In this document: piece by piece, positions 8,661 through 16,300 of the stretch
Layout: each line of letters begins with the position of its first letter
Numbering within the stretch: the stretch's first letter is position 1
Origin: Amycolatopsis sacchari
GTDB taxonomy: Bacteria > Actinomycetota > Actinomycetes > Mycobacteriales > Pseudonocardiaceae
NCBI RefSeq assembly: GCF_900114035.1
Contig: NZ_FORP01000015.1
Location: 1 to 64,000, forward strand
DNA: 64,000 bases
Reading direction: 5' to 3'
Position numbers and translations under genes: made by a program
Notes under the pieces: model-generated
Database searches by the model: none
What the model saw: only the letters and a program-made list of their open reading frames with translations
What the model was told of the DNA's origin: nothing

Positions 8661-9718
8661 TCACTGTTTCCGATCCATGGGCAGCCGGGTCCGCAGCCCC
8701 GCCTCGGCTTCGCGGGCGGCGGCCTTCGCCAGTTCACGCCTGCTCACCTTCAGCCGCGACAACACCGGCAGGAACACTTCGCGCAGGAACACGGTGCGGT
8801 CGATGCCGACCGCCCGCATCACCTCGATACGGCTTTCGTAGTCGGGCACCAGGTCGTACGCGGGCATGTTGAAGTTCGAGAACACGTGGTGCAGATCCGC
8901 CACCGTGCCCTCCCTGTCCTCGGCCAGGCACGCGCCGATGGCGTCGAGGTAGAACCCGCCGTGGGCGGCCTCGTCACGGGAGATGAAGCGGTAGATCGAC
9001 GCGAGCAGCTCGTCCCCGGCCTCCCGCGCGGCGGCCAATACCGCTAAGTTAGTACGTTTTACCTGGTCAGGGCGTTACCGGAGGCTCTGTTCAGTCGTTC
9101 CCGCCGGTTAGGCGGTTCTCCACTTAAGACAGTCGCCGTTGCGGTTGAGGGGAATCTTCAATTGAGGCAACTGTTCTGTCGGGGTGTGACCGCTCTGTGG
9201 GCGACGCCTCCAAACGCCTCTGAGCTGCGGAAACTCGCCTAAACTTAGCGGTATTGCGCGGCGGCGAGCTGGCGCCGGTAGATCATCCACGTCGTCTTCT
9301 CCTGCAGCGCGCCGTAGCAGATCATCTGCCGGATCGTGGGGAACGGCAGCTTCCAGCGCCGCTTGGTCAGATCGGCCTCGAACTCGAACATCTGCCGCGA
9401 CGTCCGCTGCCCGGTGCGCACGAGGTACTCCCGCAGCACGAGCGCGTGCTTCGCCTCCTCGTAGCCCCAGTTGACGTGCCACCACGCCTGGCCGAACGAG
9501 TCGCGGAACAGGTTGAGGCCCTCCCCGACGTAGTCCGGCATGTAGGACTCGACCCCGCAGAACGTCTCCGCGCACAGCGCGAGATCGGCGTTGTGACGGG
9601 TGCGCTCGGCCAGTTCCCACGGCAGGTCGTCGAAGACGTTCCACCGCCGCTTGCGCTCGGCGGTCTCGAAGAACTCCAGGTAGTTGCGGTAGAGCTGTTC
9701 CTCGCTGAGGTAGCTCAT
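8661..9718 (-). pseudogene. Acyl-ACP desaturase (ferritin-like), split by an insertion
   Basis: Two halves of one DesA/stearoyl-ACP-desaturase type diiron protein. The first half (9718 to about 9257) starts MSYLSEEQLYRNYLEFFE, carries the iron motif EEAKH and now ends in LAAAQYR-stop. The second half (about 9035 to 8661) resumes AAAREAGDELLAS and carries the second iron motif DEAAH. Removing the 221-bp element and one 9-bp repeat restores a single 275-aa frame reading RRQLAAAREAGD with no other lesion, so the interruption looks recent. The ATG overlaps the upstream methyltransferase stop (ATGA). The intact enzyme would have desaturated a carrier-bound acyl chain, probably on the operon's own carrier protein. 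Confidence 0.9.
9036..9256. mobile_element. 221-bp MITE-like element with 15-bp inverted ends and 9-bp target duplication
   Basis: CAATACCGCTAAGTT begins at 9036 and its exact reverse complement ends at 9256. CGCGGCGGC flanks it on both sides (9027-9035 and 9257-9265). The interior has no protein-coding frame, so it is a non-autonomous element that needs a transposase from elsewhere. The 9-bp duplication and ends recall IS4-like elements, but the family is not certain. One base at each border is ambiguous because the flanks share GCGCGGCGGC. Confidence 0.88.
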
Positions 9719-10569
9719 CGGATCTCCCTCCTGCGGAGGCTGAACTGGGCCAGGCTCTGGTACCGGCGGTCGAAGGCGAGCACGCACAGCGACAGGTACC
9801 GCTCGTAGTCGGCGAGGACCGCCGCGCCCCACCGCTCCCGGACGATGTCGGCACGGAAACGCAGCCGCCGCAACCACTCCTCGCACGTGCGGCGGTAGTG
9901 CTCGCGCCGGGTGCGCACGCGCACCACCTCCCAGTACGGCTCGGCCGTGGCGAGCACGTCCTCCAGCCGGGGCGCCATGCCACCCGGGAAGATCGACGAC
10001 GTGGCCCAGCGCAGTTCTTCGAGGTCTGGACCACCGCGCGGCATCCGGTCACGCAGGATGGTCTGCAGCGCGAAGGCCGCGCCGGGCCGCGTCCAGGAGT
10101 GCACGCGGCGGAAGAAGTCGGCGTACCGGGCGAGGTGCCGCCCCGCCCACACGTCGTCCGGGCTGACGACGTGCTCGAACATCCCGATCGACAGCACGGC
10201 GTCGAACGGCTCCGCCGGGGCGAAGTCGCGGTAGTCGCACAGGCCGAGCGTGACGCCGGGGATCGCGCGGTCTCGGGTCGCGGCGAGCTGCGCCGGGCTC
10301 AGCGTGATGCCGTGCGCGCGGCGGACTCCCCGCCGGTCCACCTGGAACTGGAGGTTGGCGCCCCAGCCGCAGCCGATGTCGAGCACCCTCGTGTCCGGGC
10401 CGGTGCCGGCCTGCTCGCTCAGGTACGCGAGCTTGCGCAGCTGCGCGGTCTCCAGGTCGTCGCCGTCCTCCCACAGCGCGCACGAGTAGTTGCGCTCGGA
10501 ATCCAGCCACAGCGCGAAGAACTCGTTGCCGACGTCATAGCTGACCTCGATGTCGGCCTGCGTGGACAT
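9715..10569 (-). CDS. SAM-dependent methyltransferase, cyclopropane-synthase-like
   Basis: 284 aa of the CFA-synthase/mycolic acid cyclopropane synthase group. The opening SYDVGNEFFALWLDSERNYSCALW is characteristic, followed by the SAM-binding glycine motif VLDIGCGWGANL (about 90-101) and GMFEHV. Members methylate or cyclopropanate olefinic or alpha positions of acyl chains. The ATG at 10569 overlaps the carrier-protein stop, and its own stop overlaps the desaturase ATG. A desaturase followed by a CFA-type enzyme is a logical pair: a double bond is made, then methylated or cyclopropanated. With the desaturase broken, its substrate supply may be lost. Confidence 0.88.
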   Translation of the reverse strand: MSTQADIEVSYDVGNEFFALWLDSERNYSCALWEDGDDLETAQLRKLAYLSEQAGTGPDTRVLDIGCGWGANLQFQVDRRGVRRAHGITLSPAQLAATRDRAIPGVTLGLCDYRDFAPAEPFDAVLSIGMFEHVVSPDDVWAGRHLARYADFFRRVHSWTRPGAAFALQTILRDRMPRGGPDLEELRWATSSIFPGGMAPRLEDVLATAEPYWEVVRVRTRREHYRRTCEEWLRRLRFRADIVRERWGAAVLADYERYLSLCVLAFDRRYQSLAQFSLRRREIR

Positions 10570-10829
10570 CAGCCGGCCTCGGCGTGGACGCGCACGACGA
10601 GCCGGATCAGGTCGCCGATCGTCTGGATGCCGGACAGCTCGTAGTCGGGCAGGGTGACGTCGAAGCGTTCCTCCAGGCGCGCCACCAGTTCGAGCATCTG
10701 GACGCTGTCGATGCCCGCGTCGGCGATGTGCGTCTCCGCCGACAGCCCGCTCGCGTCCAGCCCCGGCACCACCGCCTTCGCCTCGGTGCGGATCTCGTCC
10801 AGTACCCGCTGTTCGCCCACCGGTGCCAT
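10569..10829 (-). CDS. Acyl carrier protein
   Basis: 86 aa with the 4'-phosphopantetheine attachment motif DAGIDSVQMLEL (Ser at about 42). It is flanked by an acyl-AMP ligase-methyltransferase pair upstream and a methyltransferase-desaturase pair downstream, with a 1-nt stop/start overlap to the next gene. The likely role is to carry an acyl chain loaded by the adjacent ligase while it is desaturated and methylated. GGGAGAGCGGG directly precedes the ATG. Confidence 0.92.
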   Translation of the reverse strand: MAPVGEQRVLDEIRTEAKAVVPGLDASGLSAETHIADAGIDSVQMLELVARLEERFDVTLPDYELSGIQTIGDLIRLVVRVHAEAG

Positions 10830-10841
10830 CCCGCTCTCCCG

Positions 10842-11501
10842 TCACTGGTCGGTGCGCCACAGGGTGAGGCGCACCAGGCTCAACTGGTTGTCTTCGATCG
10901 CGCCGGCAAAGGTCTGGACCGCGCGGAGGCAGGCCGCGTAGCACTGGTCCCCGAACTCGGCGCGCAGCGGCGCTTCGCGGTCACGCAGGCGGCCGAGCCA
11001 CGCCAGCGCGGTGCGTGCGTAGTCGTGCTGGTGGGTGTCCACCTCCCGCACCTCCCACCACCGCCCGCACGCCTTGGCCACGTCCTCCGGGCGAAGACAG
11101 CGGCGCCACAAGGGGATTTCGCGGACCACGTCAACCAGCGCACGGTTGGTCGCCGCCGAACGCGGCAGGCGGCCGGCGGTGAGGGTGGTCAGCGCCATGC
11201 GCGTGCCGGGTACGGTCAGCGCGTGGGCGCGGGCGAAGATCCGGCTCAGCACCCCGAGGTGCTGCCCCCGCAACCGCTGCTCCGGGGTGACGGCGTGTTC
11301 GAGGCACTGGTCACCGATCACCGCGTCGAACGCACCGTCCCCGTCCGGGAGAGCCGCCAGGTCGAGCAGCCGCGTGCCCTCGCCCGCGGCCTCCCGCAGC
11401 ACGTCGGCCCTGCGGCGCAACGCCGTTTCGAGCTCGTCCGCCCCGTCCGTCCAGAACCCGCAGCGGTGGTCGGGCACCAGCGTGGGGAACACGGCGTTCA
11501 C
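10842..11501 (-). CDS. Degenerate cyclopropane-synthase-like methyltransferase
   Basis: 219 aa. It aligns by eye with the methyltransferase two genes downstream (FWTDGADELETALRRRADVLREAAGEG against the ALWEDGDDLETAQLRKLAYL region; GDQCLEHAVTPEQRLRGQHL against GMFEHVVSPDDVWAGRHL). It lacks the N-terminal YDVGNEFF block, and where the SAM-binding VLDIGCGWG should be it reads LLDLAALPDG. It probably cannot bind SAM normally and may be a non-catalytic partner or a decaying duplicate. The GTG start overlaps the acyl-AMP ligase stop by 4 nt, so translation is coupled. The frame is open and GC bias is normal. Confidence 0.7.
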   Translation of the reverse strand: MNAVFPTLVPDHRCGFWTDGADELETALRRRADVLREAAGEGTRLLDLAALPDGDGAFDAVIGDQCLEHAVTPEQRLRGQHLGVLSRIFARAHALTVPGTRMALTTLTAGRLPRSAATNRALVDVVREIPLWRRCLRPEDVAKACGRWWEVREVDTHQHDYARTALAWLGRLRDREAPLRAEFGDQCYAACLRAVQTFAGAIEDNQLSLVRLTLWRTDQ

Positions 11502-13081
11502 CGGGCCACCAGCCCGCCGTTGGCGAGCAGCTCCGCGGTGTGGGCCCGCCGGAGCTTGCCCGAGCTGGTCTTCGGCAGGTCACCGCCCACGACGACCACC
11601 TCCCCCACGGTCAGGCCCAGCCGCGACCGGACGGCCCGCCGGACCTGCTCGGCCAGCCGGTCGCGGTCCACGGCCCGCGAGGCCGCGACGGCAAGCCGCA
11701 CGCCCTCGGTGTGCTCGTCGCGCACGGCGAGCGCCGCGACGTTGCCCGGCCGCACCCCCGGCACCTCGCTCGCCGCGAGCTCGATGTCCTGCGGGTGGTA
11801 GTTCACGCCGTTGATCACGATGACGTCCTTGATCCGCCCGGTCACGTACAGCCGGTTCTCCCGCAGCAGGCCCAGGTCCCCGGTGTGCAGCCGCCCGTCG
11901 CGGAACGCGCGGGCGGTCGCGGCCGGGTCACCGAAGTAGCCGTCGGCCAGCCCCGGCCCGGACACCACGATCTCGCCCTCGGTGCCGTCGGGGAGGTCCT
12001 GGCCGTCCGGCCCCACAACGCGGACGGTGGCGCCTTCGACGGGCACCCCGCACGACACCAGTTCGCCGTCGGGGAACGTCGTGAGCCCCTCGTCGCACGG
12101 GGTGAGCGTGACGGCGAGGGTGGCTTCGGCGAGGCCGTAGGACGCGAGGAAAGCGTTGCGCCGCAAGCCCGCCGGGGCGAAGCGGTCGGCGAAGGCACGC
12201 AGGGTTGCGGCACGCACCGGCTCCGCCCCGCACCCGGCGACGCGCCACGAGCTGAGGTCGAGCGCGGCGATGTCGGCGTCCTTGGCACGGCGGGTGAGCA
12301 GGCCGTACGCGAAGTTCGGCGCGAACGCCAGCGTGCCACGCACTTCGGTGATCAACCGCAGCCAGGACACCGGGTCGCGCGCGAACCGCAGCGGCGGGAG
12401 GTACCACGTGGGCAGCTGGTCGATCAGCGGCGTGAGCAGGAACCCGACCAGGCCCATGTCGTGGTAGAGCGGCAGCCAGCTCACCGCGCGGTCGCGGGAG
12501 CCGTCGATGCGCAGCCCGGCCTGGATGGCGAGCAGGGTGGCCAGGAGCGCGCGGTGGCTCACCGCCACCGCCTTCGGCGTACCCGTGCTGCCGCTGGAGA
12601 ACTGCAGGACCGCCAGGTCTTCCGGCTCGGGCGGCTGCACGGGCCCCGGCGGGGCGGCGAGCAGTCCGGCGAAACCGTGCACCGGGCGGCCGGCGAGCGG
12701 GCCGTCGCCGAGCACCCGCCGGATCGGCTCGCCGACCACGCAGCACACCGCACCCGTGCGCGCCACGACGTCGTGCAGGTGCGCTCGGTAGGACTCGCGC
12801 TGCCCGGCGCGGAACGGCGGGAACACCGGTACCGCGACGACCCCGGCCCGCAGCGCGGACAGGAACGCCACGGCGAACTCGTACTCGTCGGCGACGACGA
12901 GCACGACCCTGTCCCCGCGGCGGGCGCCCAGCCCCGGCCACCGCGCGGCCGCGTCGGCGGTGAGCTCCCGCAGGCGCGTGAACGGCACGGCCCGTCCACC
13001 GGGAAAAGTCAGGCCGCGTTCCGGCCGGTCGAGCCGGGCGAGCACGTCGGCGACCGTGCGCACCTCGTCGGGCACGAACAC
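11498..13081 (-). CDS. Fatty-acyl-AMP ligase (FAAL)
   Basis: About 527 aa, AMP-binding superfamily. Motifs: LQFSSGSTGTPKAV (ATP loop), SWLPLYHDMGLVG (typical of acyl-AMP ligases that load carrier proteins), ASYGLAEATLAVT, HTGDLG, GRIKDVIVINGVNYHPQDIE and the C-terminal catalytic Lys in PKTSSGKLRR. It activates a carboxylic acid as acyl-AMP for transfer to a carrier protein. First gene of the leftward operon. I prefer the GTG at 13081 (or 13075), preceded by GGGGAAGGGAAG; an ATG at 13147 would add 22 residues of atypical, AT-richer sequence with no ribosome site. Confidence 0.9.
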   Translation of the reverse strand: MFVPDEVRTVADVLARLDRPERGLTFPGGRAVPFTRLRELTADAAARWPGLGARRGDRVVLVVADEYEFAVAFLSALRAGVVAVPVFPPFRAGQRESYRAHLHDVVARTGAVCCVVGEPIRRVLGDGPLAGRPVHGFAGLLAAPPGPVQPPEPEDLAVLQFSSGSTGTPKAVAVSHRALLATLLAIQAGLRIDGSRDRAVSWLPLYHDMGLVGFLLTPLIDQLPTWYLPPLRFARDPVSWLRLITEVRGTLAFAPNFAYGLLTRRAKDADIAALDLSSWRVAGCGAEPVRAATLRAFADRFAPAGLRRNAFLASYGLAEATLAVTLTPCDEGLTTFPDGELVSCGVPVEGATVRVVGPDGQDLPDGTEGEIVVSGPGLADGYFGDPAATARAFRDGRLHTGDLGLLRENRLYVTGRIKDVIVINGVNYHPQDIELAASEVPGVRPGNVAALAVRDEHTEGVRLAVAASRAVDRDRLAEQVRRAVRSRLGLTVGEVVVVGGDLPKTSSGKLRRAHTAELLANGGLVAR

Positions 13082-13103
13082 CTTCCCTTCCCCCTGAAAT
13101 TTG

Positions 13104-13122
13104 TCCGGATTACCGATCCGGA
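13104..13122. promoter_or_regulatory. Inverted repeat in the shared divergent promoter
   Basis: TCCGGAT (13104-13110) and ATCCGGA (13116-13122) are perfect arms around 5 nt, in the 246-nt gap between the leftward acyl-AMP ligase and the rightward NRPS. It is the only strong palindrome there and could bind a regulator controlling both operons. No regulator gene lies inside either operon. Confidence 0.5.
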
Positions 13123-13327
13123 AGAACGAAGAAAAAGAAATCCCCATACCGGCGACCGCAACGGCGGAATCGGAAGCGCCGCCCAGGCCGGCACGTCGGC
13201 CTACGTTACACGGGACCCCGCGGCCCGACAAGGAAGAAAACAGGCCGCCAGTACCTCCGTCTGCCGCCTTGTGATCAAGTTCCCTGGTGTGCCAACGTGG
13301 TTCGCGATGCACTGGAGGGGGACGACG

Positions 13328-16300
13328 ATGCCGCCTGGGCTCGCGACCGGTGGAACCGGGAATTCATTACCGGACCGGCTCGGCGCCGTATTCACGGAAA
13401 CAACCGGAGCCCCACCGCCGGATCCCGGCGCGCCATTGTGGCTGGAATCGCTGGACGCGCTCCGGTTCAAATCCACTGTGGACGATCGGTTCGGGGTGGA
13501 CCTCCCGCTGGACGCCCTGCTGGGCGACGGCACGCTCGGCGACCTCGCCCGACTGGTCGGCGAACAGCGTGCGAGCCCCGTCCCCCGCCGGGCCGTGGTC
13601 CACGACGCCGCGAACCGGCACGAACCCTTTCCGCTCACCGAGATCCAGCGGGCTTATTGGCTCGGCGCCAAGGATCCCGGTCTCGGTGGCCGGTCGGCGC
13701 ACGCCTACGCCGAGGTCGACCTGTTCGGCGCGGACGTGGCGCTGGCCGAGGACACCCTCAACGACCTGATCGCACGGCACGACATGCTGCGCGCGGTGGT
13801 GCGGCCGGACGGGCGCCAGCAGGTGCTGCCCAGCGTGCCGCGGTACCGCATCCGGCACGCCGATCTGACGGACCTGCCGGAGGAAACGGCGCAGGCACGA
13901 CTGGCCGCCACCCGCGCCGAACTGGGTCCGCAGGTTTTCGACGCCACGACGTGGCCACTCTTCGAGGTCCGCGCACACGACCTCCCCGGCGGACGGCTGC
14001 GCGTGCACCTGAGCATCGACCTGCTCGTCGCCGACGCCACCAGCGTGCAGCTGCTGCTCGCGGAATGGCTCCGGCTCGTGCTCGACCCCGCCTCGGCGGA
14101 ACCGGCTCCCGCCGTGACCTTCCACGACGTCGCGGACATCGGCGAAGCGTCCGAAAAGGACAGACAGTATTGGCTGGCCAGGGTTCCGGACCTGCCTCCC
14201 GCGCCGCGACTGCCGGTGACCCCGCTGCCGCCCGGCACCCTACCCGAGTTCACCCGCCGCCAGGCCCGCCTCCCCGGCGACGTCTGGACGGGGTTGCGCG
14301 AGCTCGCCCGGAAGCTGGCGGTCACGCCCTCGGCGTTGCTGTGCGCCGCCTACGCGGAGGTGCTGCGGACGTGGAGCGCCTCGCCGCGGTTCACGCTCAA
14401 CCTCACGCTGGCCCAGCGCCCGGGAGGGCACCCGGACGTCGAGCGGGTGATCGGCGACTTCACCGGCACGCTCCTGCTGGAATGCGACCTCACCGGCTCC
14501 CCGGATCTCGCCACCACCGCGCGAAGCGTGGGGAACCAGCTGCGGGCGGACCTGGCGCACGCGCGTTTCAGCGGGGTCGCCGTGCAGCGCGAACTCGCCC
14601 GCGGGCGGGACGTGAGCGCCGCCAGGATGCCCGTGGTGTTCACGAGCCTGCTGCGGGAACCGGGTGGTGTCGGCGCGCTGGAAGGCGTGACGTACGAGCT
14701 GGGTTACCTCGCTTCCCAGACGCCGCAGGTGTTCCTGGACAACCAGGTGCTGCTGCTGGGCGGCGACCTCGTGGTCGGCTGGGACGCGGTGGAGGCGATG
14801 TTCCCGCCGGGCGTGCTCGACGACATGTTCACCGCGTACACCGATCTGCTGCGCCACATCGCGGCCGACCCCGCGCACGCCCACGGTTCGAGGCCCGTGG
14901 CGGTGCCGCCGCGCCAGCTCGCTGTCAGGGCGCGGGTGAACGACACCGCGGGCCCACTGCCGCACGAGCCGATCCACGCAGCGCTGGACCGGCAGGTGGC
15001 GATCCGCCCGGACGCGCCCGCGGTGCTCGCCAACGGGCTTGCGCTGAGCTTCGGCGAGCTGGACCGGCGCGCCCGCCACGTCACGCAACGGCTCGTCGCG
15101 CTCGGCACCACGCCCGGCGAACCGGTCGCGGTCCTGATGCACAAGGGATGGGAGCAGGTGGTGGCGGCGCTCGGCGTGGTGCGCTCCGGGGCCGCGTACC
15201 TGCCCGTCGACGCCGGGCTGCCCGCCGAGCGGATCGAGCAGGTGCTCGCGGCCGCCTCCGTGCGCACCGTCGTGACGCAGCCCGGAGTCCCTGCCATGGG
15301 CCGCAACGCGGTGGTTGCCGGGCCCGAGTCGGACGTCCCGTTCGCCGGGCCGGAGGTCGATCCGGCGGGGCCGGCGTACGTCATCTTCACCTCGGGTTCG
15401 ACGGGGCGGCCCAAGGGCGTCGTGATCAGCCACCGCGCGGCGGTGAACACCTTGGCGGACCTCAACGAGCGGCTGGCCGTCGGTCCTGGTGACCGGGTGC
15501 TGGGCGTGTCCTCGCTCAGCTTCGACCTGTCTGTGTACGACATCTTCGGCGTGCTCGGGGCGGGTGGTGCCGTGGTCCTGCCGCGGCCGGGCGACGTGCG
15601 GAACCCGGCGCGGCTCGCGGAACTGCTGTGCGAGCACGAAGTGACCCTGTGGAACAGCGTGCCCGCCGTGCTGGAACTGGTCGTGGACCACGCGGAGCGC
15701 ACGGACCCGCTGCCCGCGTCACTGCGTGCGGTCCTGCTCAGCGGCGACTGGATCCCGCTGTCGCTGCCGGACCGGATCCGTGCGGTCAGCGCGGATCCGG
15801 CGTTGTACAGCCTCGGCGGCGCCACGGAGGCGGCGATCTGGTCGATCTGGCACCCGATCCGCGAGGTGGACCCGGGCTGGCGGAGCGTCCCGTACGGCGT
15901 GCCACTGCGCAACCAGACCTGCCACGTGCTCGACGAAACGCTCGCCCCCAAACCGGATTTCGTCCCGGGTGAGATCCACATCGGCGGCGCGGGGCTCGCC
16001 GAGGGCTACTGGGACGAGCCCGAGCTGACCGCCATCACCTTCGTGTCCACAGTGGACGGTAGGCTGTACCGCACCGGGGATCTCGGCCGGTACCTGCCGG
16101 ATGGGGAGATCGAGTTCCTCGGCCGGAACGACACGCGCGTCAAGGTCGGCGGGCACCGGATCGAGCTGGGCGAGATCGAGTCCGTGCTCGGCGGCTGCGC
16201 CGGCGTCCGCGCTGCCGTCGTGCGGGCGCTCGGGCCGGAGATGGGCAGCAAACGGCTGGTGGCGTACGTCGTCGGCGAAAGCGAGCCGGACGCGGTGCGC

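Noticed and set aside
8661-9718. Two separate small genes in place of a split desaturase
   Set aside because: The two parts join exactly after removal of an element with inverted ends and a target duplication, and the second part has no start signal other than a chance TTG in the element border.
11540-13300. Long plus-strand open frame reaching into the NRPS gene
   Set aside because: It is antisense to the acyl-AMP ligase, shows no family resemblance before 13328, and exists because high third-position GC removes stops. The NRPS starts at 13328 after GGAGGGGG.
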